From Acidobacteriota bacterium (lineage in GTDB: Bacteria > Acidobacteriota > Terriglobia > Acidiferrales > UBA7541), in contig JABCZD010000008.1 in the NCBI GenBank assembly GCA_013289855.1, forward strand, positions 62,001-126,000: a stretch of DNA of 64,000 nt. Reading direction: 5' to 3'. Positions within the stretch are counted from its first letter, which is position 1. Each line of letters opens with the position of its first letter. Below are positions 45,535 to 54,260 of this stretch, in pieces. Made by a program: the position numbers and the translations under genes. The notes beneath the pieces were generated by a model that was not told the DNA's origin, did not search any database, and saw only the letters and a list, made by a program, of their open reading frames with translations.

Positions 45535-46436
45535 CAAACTTCCTGACGCTCACGCGCATGCGTCTGCAGTTGACGCTGCGCAACAGAATGTTCCTCTTCT
45601 TCAGCGTCATCATGCCGTTTGCCTTTTTCTTTCTCTACGCAGGCGTTTTCGCCAAAGGCAATCCTCGTGGCGTGCGCTACCTGCTGGGTCCGATCATCGC
45701 CCTCACGGTGATGGGCAGCTTCTGGGGGCTCAGTGCGGCGCTCGTGATGTTCCGCGAACAGGGCATCTTGCGGCGCTTTCACGTTACCCCGGTTACCGCC
45801 AGCGACATGCTCGCTTCCAGCATCGTCGCTAATTTTATTCTTACCTTGCCCACGATCATCGTCGAACTGCTCTTCGCCCGTTTCATTTTCCACGTCAAGG
45901 ATTTTGGCGATGTTTCCACGTCTTTCGTTCTGATTGCTTTGGGGACTATGTCTTTCGCGTCGCTCGGCCTGGTAGTGGCCAGCGTGACCAATACCATGCA
46001 GGAAACTCAGGTCATCAACCAGCTGATCTGGTTGCCGCTCATTTTTCTTTCCGGCGCGACCATTCCTCTTGCCGATCTTCCTCAAGTGGTGCAGCGCGTG
46101 GGCTTGTTTCTTCCCGCTACGTATTTGGTCACGGAACTGCAAGACGCCATTTACTGGTCGGCGGCCCTCTGGAACCGCGACGTGCTGATTGCCCTGGCTT
46201 CGCTAGCCTTGTGGGCCTGCCTGACCTTTTTCTTGTCCGCACAGCTGTTTCGCTGGGAGCCAGAATCCAAGATTCCGCGCCGTGCCAAGCTATTGGTGGC
46301 CGCCACGGCACTCCCGTTCGTGCTTTTGGGAATTTGGGAAAACAACTCCAGCCGTACCGTCGCAAAAGCGAAGGCCATGGCGGAATCTGTCAACGCCCCT
46401 GCAGCACCCAATGATCCTCCGAAACAAGCGCCGTGA
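45531..46436 (+). CDS. ABC-2 type exporter permease
   Basis: 301 residues from TTG 45531, which overlaps the ATPase stop (TTGA). Six hydrophobic segments in ABC-2 order are visible, starting 'MFLFFSVIMPFAFFFLYAGVF'. The conserved late segment 'NQLIWLPLIFLSGATIPLADLP' comes before the last helices. An extra C-terminal helix ('LLVAATALPFVLLGIW') and a periplasm- or cytosol-exposed Ala/Pro tail follow. With the ATPase it forms a homodimeric exporter, substrate unknown (drug, lipid or peptide). Confidence 0.88.
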   Translation: MTNFLTLTRMRLQLTLRNRMFLFFSVIMPFAFFFLYAGVFAKGNPRGVRYLLGPIIALTVMGSFWGLSAALVMFREQGILRRFHVTPVTASDMLASSIVANFILTLPTIIVELLFARFIFHVKDFGDVSTSFVLIALGTMSFASLGLVVASVTNTMQETQVINQLIWLPLIFLSGATIPLADLPQVVQRVGLFLPATYLVTELQDAIYWSAALWNRDVLIALASLALWACLTFFLSAQLFRWEPESKIPRRAKLLVAATALPFVLLGIWENNSSRTVAKAKAMAESVNAPAAPNDPPKQAP

Positions 46437-46606
46437 CGGCGCCGGTTTTGTTGCGCTGCTCCTCGCTCCCACACTTTAGAGAGCCGGACGCCAATTTGGT
46501 TTAGTGCCGCAGACCATGCTTGCGCACATCGCATTGACGCTCGTTATCCCGTGCCGTATTCTCAAATTTGTAGTTGCAGCGTGCGGCGCAAAACCCAGGA
46601 GCGATC

Positions 46607-47554
46607 ATGCCCATTCCGAAGACTGAAAAAATCTGGCACAACGGCAAACTTATTAACTGGGACGACGCCACGCTGCACGTCCTCTCCCATGTGGTGAGCT
46701 ACGGTTCCGCGGTATTCGAGGGCATTCGCTGCTACGACACCAAGCAAGGCCCGGCAATTTTCCGGCTGCGCGAGCACATGCAGCGACTGGTCAACTCCGC
46801 CAAGATTTATCGCATGGAATTGCCGTTCAACGTGGACGAGCTTTCCGCCGTGGCCACCGAACTCGTCGCCGTGAACAAAATTCGCTCCTGCTACGTGAAA
46901 CCCATCGTGCTGCGCGGCTACGGCGAAGCAGGCGTAACGCCGCTTAACAATCCCATCGAAATTTACATGGCTTGCTGGTCCTGGGGCGCGTATCTCGGTC
47001 CTGAAGCGCTGGCCAAAGGTGTGGACGTGGGCGTCAGCTCCTGGACGCGCATCGCGCCGAATACCCTGCCCGCCATGTCCAAGGCTGCGGCCAACTACAT
47101 GAACTCCCAGCTGATTCGCATGGAAGCCACCTTCAACGGCTTCTCCGAAGGCATCGCGCTCGATTCCAGCGGCTATCTCAGCGAAGGCTCGGGCATGAAC
47201 GTGTTCCTTGTGCACGATGGCATCTTGTACACTCCGCCGCTGGGTGCAAGCGTTCTCCCTGGCATCACGCGCAACGCCATCATCACGCTGGCCGAAGACT
47301 TGAATATCCCGGTGAAAGAATCGGTGATCCCGCGCGAAATGCTGTACATAGCCGATGAAGTTTTCTTTGTGGGCACGGCTGTGGAAGTCACGCCCATCCG
47401 TTCGGTCGACCACATCATGGTGGGCAAAGGCGTCGCCGGCCCTATCACCAAGAAGCTGCAGGATGAATTCTTTGCCCTGACCAGCGGCAGCAAGCCCGAC
47501 CGCCACAACTGGCTAACGCCGGTAAATGCCCCAGTGGGCGCTGCTTCTCGTTGA
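46607..47554 (+). CDS. ilvE: branched-chain amino acid aminotransferase
   Basis: 315 residues from the ATG at 46607; AGGAGCGATC precedes it. Class IV PLP aminotransferase, with the Schiff-base lysine at Lys159 in MSKAAANY. Compared with E. coli IlvE it keeps 'GSAVFEGIRCYDT', 'WGAYLGPEAL', 'VSSWTRIAPNTLP', 'GYLSEGSGMNVF' and 'ADEVFFVGTAVEVTPIRSVD'. It interconverts Leu, Ile and Val with their 2-oxo acids. It is not near other ilv genes. Confidence 0.94.
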   Translation: MPIPKTEKIWHNGKLINWDDATLHVLSHVVSYGSAVFEGIRCYDTKQGPAIFRLREHMQRLVNSAKIYRMELPFNVDELSAVATELVAVNKIRSCYVKPIVLRGYGEAGVTPLNNPIEIYMACWSWGAYLGPEALAKGVDVGVSSWTRIAPNTLPAMSKAAANYMNSQLIRMEATFNGFSEGIALDSSGYLSEGSGMNVFLVHDGILYTPPLGASVLPGITRNAIITLAEDLNIPVKESVIPREMLYIADEVFFVGTAVEVTPIRSVDHIMVGKGVAGPITKKLQDEFFALTSGSKPDRHNWLTPVNAPVGAASR

Positions 47555-47850
47555 ACGCGGCGCTGCAGAATGCGATAGCGCTATCCGAACTGCGCTCGGC
47601 GGTACCCATCGGCTACGATCGTGGGTGAAGCCTATCCGGGAGCGTGTAGGATCCCCGTTGTAGTGCGTCCCGACTGAGATTGCTATCATGGCAACGGACC
47701 ATTTTTTGGTCCGTTCCTTCCTTACTACAATTCTGTAACATTAGAGGTTCCGAAGGATCGTGCTCCGTCTCCAGGAGTGGATGGCTAGGTTCGTTTATTT
47801 CCTGGAGGGATCGGCTCTAACGCTTCGGATTGTTGCTGTGAAGGGAGAGT
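47555..47850. other. intergenic region before GGDEF gene
   Basis: About 300 bases with no gene I can support. It holds the palindrome GATAGCGCTATC at about 47575-47586 and the hairpin described separately at 47693-47715. I saw no c-di-GMP riboswitch consensus. GAAGGGAGAG before 47851 is the ribosome site of the cyclase. Confidence 0.5.
47693..47715 (+). terminator. perfect 9-bp hairpin, TTTTT loop
   Basis: AACGGACCA / TGGTCCGTT with a five-T loop, 138 bases after ilvE. The downstream tract (CCTTCCTTAC) is pyrimidine-rich but not a T-run. It could end ilvE or be a leader element of the cyclase gene. Confidence 0.45.
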
Positions 47851-49236
47851 ATGGACGTTTCGCGACTTCGCAAGGACGCGCTGGTTATCGTCGGGCTCGC
47901 TGTGGCCTATTGCGCCGCCGGGGAACTGGGGCTGAGACTTGCCGCAGCCAACGCCACGGCTACGGCCGTTTGGCCCGGCGCGGGCATTGCGCTCGCCGCC
48001 TTGTTGATTTTCGGCTATCGCGCTTGGCCAGGCATTTTGCTTGGCTCTCTACTGGCGGCGCTCACCACCCCCGATGGATTCTTTACTGCGCTGGGCGTGG
48101 CCACTGGCAGTTCGCTGGAGGCGCTCGCCGGCTGCTACCTGATCAACCGCTTTGCCGGCGGCAAGCAAGTGTTCGAGCGTGCGCAGGATATTTTCAAATT
48201 TGCTTTAATTGCCGGGCTCCTTAGCCCCGCCATAAGCGCCACCATTGGCGTCTCGTCCACTCTTTTCGGCGGCCTGATGGCGGCGCACACGTCTTTCGCG
48301 TCGGTGTGGGCCACATGGCTGCTCGGAGACGGGGCGGGTGCGATTATCGTCACCCCGTTAATTTTACTGTGGGTGGAAAATCCGCGGCTCCGGACGGATC
48401 GCCAGAGCATCCCTGAGCTGGTATCGCTTTTTGCCGGACTGACGTTTACGTGCTGGGTGGTCTTTGCAGGAGGCTTCCACGCGGCGCTGAAACACTATCC
48501 GCTGGAATATCTGTACACACCCTTTTTGGTCTGGGCGGCGTTTCGGTTTGGCCGGCGTTACGCGGTGACGGCGACGTTTGTGCTGGCGGCAATTGCCACT
48601 TGGGGCACGGCGCATGGCTTTGGCCCGTTCTCTCGCGATTCACTGAACGCTTCCCTTTTGTTGCTGCAGGCCTTCATCGCCATCATGGCGATCACCACGC
48701 TGTCCCTGGCAGCCGAAGTTACCGAACACAGACGCGCTGATGAACGCGTGCGGCAGCTGGCGGTCACCGATCCTATGACCGGCATGGCTAATTACCGCCG
48801 CTTGCTGGATGCTCTGGACCTGGAAATCAAACGCTCTGAACGCACCGGCCGTCCTTTCGCTATTTTGTTGCTGGACATGGACGGGCTGAAAATCATCAAC
48901 GATGCGTACGGACATCTGGTGGGCAGCCGCGCGCTGTGCCGACTGGCCAATACTCTGCTGATCCATTGCCGCGAAATCGATACCGCGGCGCGCTATGGCG
49001 GCGACGAATTCGTACTGGTTCTACCGGAAACCGAAATCGAAGCCGCGCTGCAGGTGGCGCAGCGCATCTCCGAACGACTGAAGAACGATGGCGAACTGCC
49101 GAAGCTTTCCGTGAGCACCGGCGCCGCGGTCTATCCTGCCGATGGCGCATCGCTCGATGAATTGCTGAGCGCCGCCGACCATGCGCTGTATCGCGAGAAA
49201 GGCACTGCCAAAACCAAACAGAAGTCGCAGATTTAG
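47851..49236 (+). CDS. MASE1-GGDEF diguanylate cyclase
   Basis: 461 residues. N-terminal MASE1 membrane sensor (about 1-285, some eight hydrophobic segments; 'LRLAAANATATAVWPGAGIALAALL' region is typical). The C-terminal GGDEF domain has an intact GGDEF at 383-387 and an inhibitory RxxD site just before it (REID), so it should make c-di-GMP under product control. The input signal of MASE1 is unknown. It sits alone; a PilT-family gene 1 kb on could be a downstream process, since c-di-GMP often governs pili. Confidence 0.93.
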   Translation: MDVSRLRKDALVIVGLAVAYCAAGELGLRLAAANATATAVWPGAGIALAALLIFGYRAWPGILLGSLLAALTTPDGFFTALGVATGSSLEALAGCYLINRFAGGKQVFERAQDIFKFALIAGLLSPAISATIGVSSTLFGGLMAAHTSFASVWATWLLGDGAGAIIVTPLILLWVENPRLRTDRQSIPELVSLFAGLTFTCWVVFAGGFHAALKHYPLEYLYTPFLVWAAFRFGRRYAVTATFVLAAIATWGTAHGFGPFSRDSLNASLLLLQAFIAIMAITTLSLAAEVTEHRRADERVRQLAVTDPMTGMANYRRLLDALDLEIKRSERTGRPFAILLLDMDGLKIINDAYGHLVGSRALCRLANTLLIHCREIDTAARYGGDEFVLVLPETEIEAALQVAQRISERLKNDGELPKLSVSTGAAVYPADGASLDELLSAADHALYREKGTAKTKQKSQI

Positions 49237-49370
49237 CGGCGGACCGCACCGCCCGCAATCAACCGCATGCGAAGAATGCTGGCGTCCATCCCTTCGTTAC
49301 AGCTAAAATCCACGTTCGCGCCGGATGCCGCGTTCGCTTCGCGCGGCAGAACCGGCCGGGAGGCTTCTGG

Positions 49371-50069
49371 ATGCACAACACGCCGCAAAAACTGACCGCC
49401 GAGTTTCTCGGCACCTTCGCGCTGGTTTTTTTCGGCGAAGGCGCGGCTTGCGCCGTGCAATACGTGCACGGAACTCTCGATGTAAATCTATTGATTGTGG
49501 CGCTGGCACATGGATTGGCCATTGCGGCTTTTTTCGCGGCTCTTAGTCAAATCTCTGGGGCGCATTTCAACCCCGCCGTCACCATCGGCTACTGGGCTAC
49601 CAAACGGGTGAACACCATCGAAGCCGCCATGTACTGGGTGGCACAGATTGCCGGCGCCATTGCCGCGTCGTATCTGTTGCGCGCGGTGCTGCCCGAAGAG
49701 GCCTGGCGCAACGTCGCGCTTGGCGCACCAGAACTGGTGCGCGACTTTCCCAAATGGGCGGGTATGGCACTGGAAGCCGTGGCGACCTTTTTCGTGGTGT
49801 TTATATTTTTTGCCACCACTGACCCGGACCACGAGGTTCCGCAAGGAACTGCCGGGCTGGCCATCGGCGTAACTTATGTTCTTGGCATCTTCGTAGCCAT
49901 GCCGTTTACCACCGGCGCGCTGAACCCCGCGCGTGCTTTTGGTCCGTGGCTCGCCACCGGCGCGCACCTTGCCAATCAGGGTGTGTATTGGGTTGGTCCT
50001 CTAGCAGGCGGCTTTCTTGCCGGTCTCTTATACGATTCCATTTACCTGACAAAGAAACTCCCCGACTGA
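49371..50069 (+). CDS. aquaporin family (MIP) channel
   Basis: 232 residues with six membrane helices and both NPA loops: HFNPAVT (about 63-69) and ALNPARAFGP (about 183-192). Family marks 'TAEFLGTFALVFFGEGAA' and 'AEFLGT' at the N-terminus and 'YWVGPLAGGFLAGLLY' at the C-terminus are clear. Water channel (AqpZ type) is more likely than glycerol channel because the second loop lacks the GlpF Asp (NPARD), but selectivity was not worked out. GGGAGG precedes the ATG. Confidence 0.9.
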   Translation: MHNTPQKLTAEFLGTFALVFFGEGAACAVQYVHGTLDVNLLIVALAHGLAIAAFFAALSQISGAHFNPAVTIGYWATKRVNTIEAAMYWVAQIAGAIAASYLLRAVLPEEAWRNVALGAPELVRDFPKWAGMALEAVATFFVVFIFFATTDPDHEVPQGTAGLAIGVTYVLGIFVAMPFTTGALNPARAFGPWLATGAHLANQGVYWVGPLAGGFLAGLLYDSIYLTKKLPD

Positions 50070-50276
50070 TGCTTTCGTAAGGGCATCCGCCGCGGCGGAC
50101 CGTGCCCGTCGCGTCCCCTGCCATCGTGTTCCGCAGCGCGCAATCGCGCTCTAAACCGCGCAAACTGTCCTAAAGGGCAGGTAATTACGTCGCAACTCGC
50201 CATTCCTGCTGCCTTGCCCGCCTCCAATACGGGTGCTAACGTCGCGTGTTAGCAGGATTGCGGGGTTCCGATATAT

Positions 50277-51422
50277 ATGGCTATCAGCATTGATGACCTG
50301 CTTCGCCGGGCCGTCGAAAATAAGTCTTCCGACTTGCATCTGAAGGTCGGCAACCACCCGTATCTTCGCGTGGACGGCCAACTCGCGCCCATCACCGAGG
50401 TCCCGCGCATCACGCCGGAAGAAATGCTCTCGATGGCTTTCAGCATGATGACCAACCGGCAAAAGCAAAAATTCAAAGAAACCGCTGAGTTGGACATGGC
50501 GTATGGCGTAGCTGGACTCGGGCGCTTCCGCGTCAACGTTTTTCAGCAGCGTGGCAACGTCGGCATGGTCTTGCGCGTCATCCCCACAAAAATTCGCACC
50601 GCCGAGGAACTGAATCTTCCCACGGTGATTACGCGCATCTGCGAAGAGCAGCGCGGCTTGGTGCTGGTGACGGGAACCACTGGTTCTGGTAAGTCCACGA
50701 CGCTGGCGGCGATGATCGATCGCATCAACGCCAATCGCGCCGATCACTTGATCACCATCGAAGACCCTATCGAATTTTTGCATCGCGACAAGCGCAGCTT
50801 CATCAATCAGCGCGAAGTGGAAGTGGACACCGCAAACTTTTCCACCGCGTTGCGCGCCGCTCTGCGTCAGGATCCCGACGTGATTCTGGTCGGCGAAATG
50901 CGCGACCTGGAAACCATTTCCACCGCGCTGCTGGCCGCTGAAACCGGCCACTTGGTTTTCTCCACCTTGCACACTCTGGACGCCACGGAAACCATTCAGC
51001 GTATTATCGCGGTCTTTCCGCCTCCGGAGCAGAAGCAAATTCGCTTGCAGCTCGCGGCAACTCTTAAAGCGGTGGTCTCGCAGCGCCTGGTGCGCCGTTC
51101 CGACGGCGTGGGCCGCGTGCCCGCTTGCGAAGTGATGATCGCCACCGCGTACATTCGCGATTGCATCATCAATCCAGACAAGACGCGCCTGATTCACGAC
51201 GCCATCGCCGCCGGCACCAGCCAGTACGGCATGCAGACCTTCGACCAGTCGCTCTTCGATCTGTACACGCGCCAGTTGATCACGCTAGAAGAAGCCTTGA
51301 TGCGCGCTTCCAACGCCGACGAATTCAAGCTCCGTATTCAGGGCGTCCGCTCCGCCGCCGATTCCGCGCGCGAAGAAATGGAACGCCAAATGGCCGACTT
51401 CGAGCGCTTCGCCCGCAAATAG
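50277..51422 (+). CDS. pilT: PilT/PilU family twitching ATPase
   Basis: 381 residues. N-terminal PilT domain ('DLLRRAVENKSSDLHLKVG'), Walker A GTTGSGKST, Asp box 'ITIEDPIEFLH', Walker B 'DVILVGEMRDLETI' and His box 'GHLVFSTLHTLDA'. It powers retraction of type IV pili in the cytoplasm beneath the inner membrane. The long C-terminus ('QSLFDLYTRQLITLEEALMRASN') fits PilT and PilU alike; GEMRD instead of GELRD is seen in both. No other pil genes are in the window. Confidence 0.9.
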   Translation: MAISIDDLLRRAVENKSSDLHLKVGNHPYLRVDGQLAPITEVPRITPEEMLSMAFSMMTNRQKQKFKETAELDMAYGVAGLGRFRVNVFQQRGNVGMVLRVIPTKIRTAEELNLPTVITRICEEQRGLVLVTGTTGSGKSTTLAAMIDRINANRADHLITIEDPIEFLHRDKRSFINQREVEVDTANFSTALRAALRQDPDVILVGEMRDLETISTALLAAETGHLVFSTLHTLDATETIQRIIAVFPPPEQKQIRLQLAATLKAVVSQRLVRRSDGVGRVPACEVMIATAYIRDCIINPDKTRLIHDAIAAGTSQYGMQTFDQSLFDLYTRQLITLEEALMRASNADEFKLRIQGVRSAADSAREEMERQMADFERFARK

Positions 51423-51452
51423 TCACGCACACCCAGCGCTAGTCTGGTAATT

Positions 51453-51478
51453 GTGTAGATGCCGGACTTTAGTCCGGC
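51453..51478 (-). repeat. dispersed hairpin repeat, copy 8
   Basis: GTGTAGAT then GCCGGACTTTAGTCCGGC (51461-51478). On the minus strand: hairpin plus ATCTACAC. Confidence 0.7.
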
Positions 51479-51518
51479 CACCTTGCAGTCGTCGGGCCGC
51501 CATTAGAAACCCACCGAG

Positions 51519-51544
51519 GCCGGGCTGAAGCTCGGCGCCTACAC
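51519..51544 (+). repeat. dispersed hairpin repeat, copy 9
   Basis: GCCGGGCTGAAGCTCGGC followed by GCCTACAC, pointing away from copy 8 (head-to-head pair) between pilT and recX. Confidence 0.7.
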
Positions 51545-51601
51545 GAGTCAAAACAAAACCCCGCCTTGCGTCGCGCGCAGCTTGCTTCTATGCTTCTTTG
51601 C

Positions 51602-52114
51602 ATGTTCGGGGCGCAGCGGAAACTAGACAGTGAAGGCGAACTGTATGACGTGGCGGTGCGCGCGCTGATGCGCCGCGGCCACAGCGTCAATGAAATGCAG
51701 AAGCTGCTGATGCGGCGCTGCAACAACGAATTGCTGGTTCGTGTGGTCCTGGCACGGCTGAAAGAAAGCGGTCAGCTCGACGACGCCCGCTATGCCAAAC
51801 AATTTGTACGTCAGCGCACCGAGATTCGCCGCCAGGGAAAATTCCGCATCTCTCGCGATCTCCGCGCCCGCGGCGTCGCAGACGAACATATCGACGCCGC
51901 GCTAGCCGAGGCCGCCGAGCAAACCGATGAAGCGGCGCTGGTGCGCGCCCGCATCGAACGCAAACTTAAACTAACCCGCGGCGAAATCGACGACCGCAAA
52001 ATCGCTTCCCTCTACGGCAGTTTGATGCGCGCCGGTTTCGCTCCAGACCTAATCCGCCGCGAACTAAAAAACATCACCCGCGCAGAAGTTCCGGAAGTAG
52101 AATCCGCGGAGTAA
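51602..52114 (+). CDS. recX: regulatory protein RecX
   Basis: 170 residues from the ATG at 51602; ATGs at 51590 and 51566 are possible. Three RecX helical repeats are visible: 'ELYDVAVRALMRRGHSVNEMQKLLMRR', 'VRVVLARLKESGQLDDARYAKQFVRQR' and 'GKFRISRDLRARGVADEHIDAAL', each in part. RecX binds RecA filaments and slows recombination. recA is not adjacent. The hairpin pair at 51453-51544 lies directly upstream. Confidence 0.88.
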   Translation: MFGAQRKLDSEGELYDVAVRALMRRGHSVNEMQKLLMRRCNNELLVRVVLARLKESGQLDDARYAKQFVRQRTEIRRQGKFRISRDLRARGVADEHIDAALAEAAEQTDEAALVRARIERKLKLTRGEIDDRKIASLYGSLMRAGFAPDLIRRELKNITRAEVPEVESAE

Positions 52115-52143
52115 CTCCTGGCGCCATCCAGAAAAGTGAGTCG

Positions 52144-53049
52144 TTACGTGTTGCGTTCCAGGTTTTGCCGGTCCCAATTCCCGGCTATCGCGCCTGCTTC
52201 GTAGGTTGATTGACAAAAATCCAGCAAGTCTTTGGCGGGATTCGCGGACGTGCGCACGTCGTCGTACATTAGAAAATGCTCGCTTTTTTCTTTGCTGTAG
52301 AAAGCTTTAGCGGGCAGAACCGCGCGATCCCTAAATCCAGCGGGCTCGGGAGCGGCGTACGCGTAGAACGCCGCGTCCTTGATGATTTCGCCGTCGCCGG
52401 GCCAAAAACCCACGCTGATCACTTCGTGCGAATAGGCTTCCTTCGTGACGGGGTCGGCATCGGGGCGCTCTGGAGCGCGGCGCCCGGAAAAGCGCGTTAC
52501 CGCCAAATCAAAACTTCCCCAGAAGAAATGTACCGGGCTGCACTTTCCGATGAAGCGCGCGCGAAATTCGCGGAAGACCGCGTCCACGGTAACAAGCACC
52601 TGCCAGAAGCCATGCACGTATTCCGGGTTGTAAGACTTGTGGCCTTCGTCCAGCGTGAAGCGCACCGGGCGCGGCACCTCCACGGGCATGGTCCAGACTT
52701 TCACGTGAATCCCCAGCGATTCCAGCGCGGCCATAAATTCCGCGTAAAATTCGGCAACGGTGCAAGGCCGCAGGCGAAACGCGCGAATCTCGCCACGACT
52801 CGTCGTAATCTCCAGCATGTGCGCGGTGAAATCGAAGAGCACCTCAAACGAACCGTGCTCGTAAGGAATAGAAGAGGTCGTCAGCCCGCGCGACGTCACG
52901 TACTGCGTGCATCCCCAGAAATGGTTAATCGGCGGACTAAGCTTCAACCGCACTTTGCCGACGATTTGCGTCCACATGTGCAGCGTGGCGTAGGTGTCTT
53001 TCCACTCGGCCAACGGCAGCGCCGGCCATCGCGTCTCAGCTGTGGACAT
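52144..53049 (-). CDS. DUF5996 family protein
   Basis: 301 residues matching the DUF5996 pattern: 'WPALPLAEWKDTYATLHMWTQIVGKVRL' in pieces, 'NHFWGCTQYVTSRGLTTS', 'PVHFFWGSFDLAVTRFSGR', 'EVISVGFWPGD' and 'FYSKEKSEHFLMYDDVR'. Function is not known to me. GGAGGAATTTTT precedes the ATG. The gene lies beside a broken SEC-C gene on the same strand. Confidence 0.85.
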   Translation of the reverse strand: MSTAETRWPALPLAEWKDTYATLHMWTQIVGKVRLKLSPPINHFWGCTQYVTSRGLTTSSIPYEHGSFEVLFDFTAHMLEITTSRGEIRAFRLRPCTVAEFYAEFMAALESLGIHVKVWTMPVEVPRPVRFTLDEGHKSYNPEYVHGFWQVLVTVDAVFREFRARFIGKCSPVHFFWGSFDLAVTRFSGRRAPERPDADPVTKEAYSHEVISVGFWPGDGEIIKDAAFYAYAAPEPAGFRDRAVLPAKAFYSKEKSEHFLMYDDVRTSANPAKDLLDFCQSTYEAGAIAGNWDRQNLERNT

Positions 53050-53109
53050 AAAAATTCCTCCTTCTCAAAACGAATAGGGCGACATGAAGTCGCCCCGTAT
53101 CGGTGAACT

Positions 53110-53350
53110 TTTACTTTCGGAAAAAAGTGATCGCGGCGGCTTCCATCGAATTTGCCTGATGGCATACAGCAATTCTTAAAACCGGCGCCCGGAATCGCAT
53201 GGGCATAAATCGTTGCGGCCAAGCTTTTCCAGCAGTTCCTTGTCGCCGTGAACCACGCGGTGACCTCGCTTGACCTTTGTTTCGGACGGATATCCTCTAC
53301 GACGCTTACTGCTGCGCTCGAAAGCAGAATTGGTTGGACAAATCTTCGTA
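53110..53350 (-). pseudogene. frameshifted SEC-C zinc motif protein
   Basis: Reading the minus strand from about 53277 gives [20 protein letters not shown], then [14 protein letters not shown] and a TAA (53176-53178). The missing end of the SEC-C motif, KNCC, then 'MPSGKFDGSRRDHFF', continues in the next frame. A four-T run (minus strand, 53178-53181) is the likely point: with three T the motif would read GRRFKNCC in one frame. So one extra base breaks the gene, or the assembly is wrong there. Two start signals upstream (AGGAGG at about 53360) do not give a clean start in this frame. SEC-C motifs bind zinc and occur on SecA and many small proteins. Confidence 0.65.
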
Positions 53351-53445
53351 TCGCACGATACACCTCCTGTTAATTCGTCTTTAGATTAGCAGATTTAAGA
53401 GAGCGGTTCGCGGCAGTCTGTGGCGCTATCCGCCATGCCGCGACA

Positions 53446-53649
53446 TCACTTCTGGAGCATGACTTCGGTGGACTTGATGACCGCGGACACGGCGTCTCCA
53501 ACCTTCAATTGCATTTCTTCGGCGCTACGTTTGGTGATCACGCTTTCGATAAGATTCTCGCCCACGCGAACAACCACGTGAGCCATCACGCCGCCGAATT
53601 CCAGTTCCACGATGGTGCCTGCCAGATGATTTCGCGCTGATAGGGTCAT
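53446..53649 (-). CDS. molbindin-like TOBE/Mop domain protein
   Basis: 67 residues from the ATG at 53649; the ATG at 53655 adds two residues. A single Mop/TOBE domain: 'LSARNHLAGTIVELEFGGVMAHVVVRV' in pieces, 'ESVITKRSAEEMQLKVGDAVSAVIKSTEVML'. Single-domain Mop proteins bind molybdate or tungstate and buffer it in the cytoplasm. No mod transporter is adjacent, but a molybdopterin-fold protein lies 1 kb away. Confidence 0.87.
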   Translation of the reverse strand: MTLSARNHLAGTIVELEFGGVMAHVVVRVGENLIESVITKRSAEEMQLKVGDAVSAVIKSTEVMLQK

Positions 53650-53715
53650 GAGCAAAGCATACGCGCCGCCGTGACGTCAGTCCGGACCTGGGGAAAGGCT
53701 TTTCAACGAGGCGAC

Positions 53716-54150
53716 TCAGCGCGGTTGCAAGGCCCTTTGGATCGCTCCGAGGGCGTCGGCAATCAACGAGAGTTCGACTCGGTCCAATCTGGACAGATAG
53801 CTGGCAAGAAATTTTACGCGGCGCTTGCGGCCTTGTTTCAGTAGCGTCGCGCCTTTTTTTGTCGCGGCGATGAGTACCGCGCGGCGATCCTTCTGATCGA
53901 TGCGGCGCCGGGCCAGGCCTTGGGTTTCGAGCGCATCGACAATACGGCTCATGGTTGGCGGACGAACCTGCTCGGCTTTCGCCAAATCGCGAAGCGAGAT
54001 CGGGCCGCCGAATACAATCACCGATAGGGCCGAGAGGCGCGCCGGAGCGATGCCGCTCGCGGCGTCCTGTACGCGCACCAGTCGCAACAGGCGGATGGCC
54101 GCGCTATGCAGCTGGTCGGCCAGTTCTTCGGTTGCAAGATTTTTCGTCAT
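53716..54150 (-). CDS. MarR family transcriptional regulator
   Basis: 144 residues with a MarR winged helix: 'PARLSALSVIVFGGPISLRDLAKAEQVRPPTMSRIVDAL' in pieces (helix-turn-helix about 55-80), then 'RRRIDQKDRRAVLIAATKKG' as the wing and a long C-terminal dimer helix. It is divergent from a VOC gene. Two copies of TTAGC-N3-GCTAA lie in the shared gap and are its likely operators, so it probably represses itself and the VOC gene until a ligand binds. Confidence 0.9.
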   Translation of the reverse strand: MTKNLATEELADQLHSAAIRLLRLVRVQDAASGIAPARLSALSVIVFGGPISLRDLAKAEQVRPPTMSRIVDALETQGLARRRIDQKDRRAVLIAATKKGATLLKQGRKRRVKFLASYLSRLDRVELSLIADALGAIQRALQPR

Positions 54151-54153
54151 CGA

Positions 54154-54166
54154 TTAGCTATGCTAA
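54154..54166. promoter_or_regulatory. MarR operator 1, TTAGC-N3-GCTAA
   Basis: TTAGCTATGCTAA, starting 3 bases upstream of the marR start codon. Same inverted repeat as operator 2, centres 50 bp apart. Confidence 0.7.
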
Positions 54167-54174
54167 TTATTCTC

Positions 54175-54203
54175 TTGACAGCGCACCCGCAAACAATTAT
54201 TAG
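54175..54203 (+). promoter_or_regulatory. promoter of VOC gene
   Basis: A consensus -35 TTGACA (54175-54180), 17-base spacer and TATTAG as a weak -10 (54198-54203). It lies between the two operators; operator 2 would cover the transcription start. Confidence 0.55.
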
Positions 54204-54216
54204 TTAGCGGTGCTAA
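54204..54216. promoter_or_regulatory. MarR operator 2, TTAGC-N3-GCTAA
   Basis: TTAGCGGTGCTAA, immediately after the predicted -10 box. Same half-sites as operator 1. Confidence 0.7.
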
Positions 54217-54260
54217 GTAGTCTACTTGCCGGGTCGGGCTCGGGCAAGAGGGAGGCAGTG

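Noticed and set aside
46562..47506. A 314-residue minus-strand frame opposite ilvE
   Set aside because: His/Gly/Val-rich shadow of a well-conserved aminotransferase.
47716..47850. c-di-GMP riboswitch ahead of the GGDEF gene
   Set aside because: No GEMM-like conserved core; only a simple hairpin at 47693-47715.
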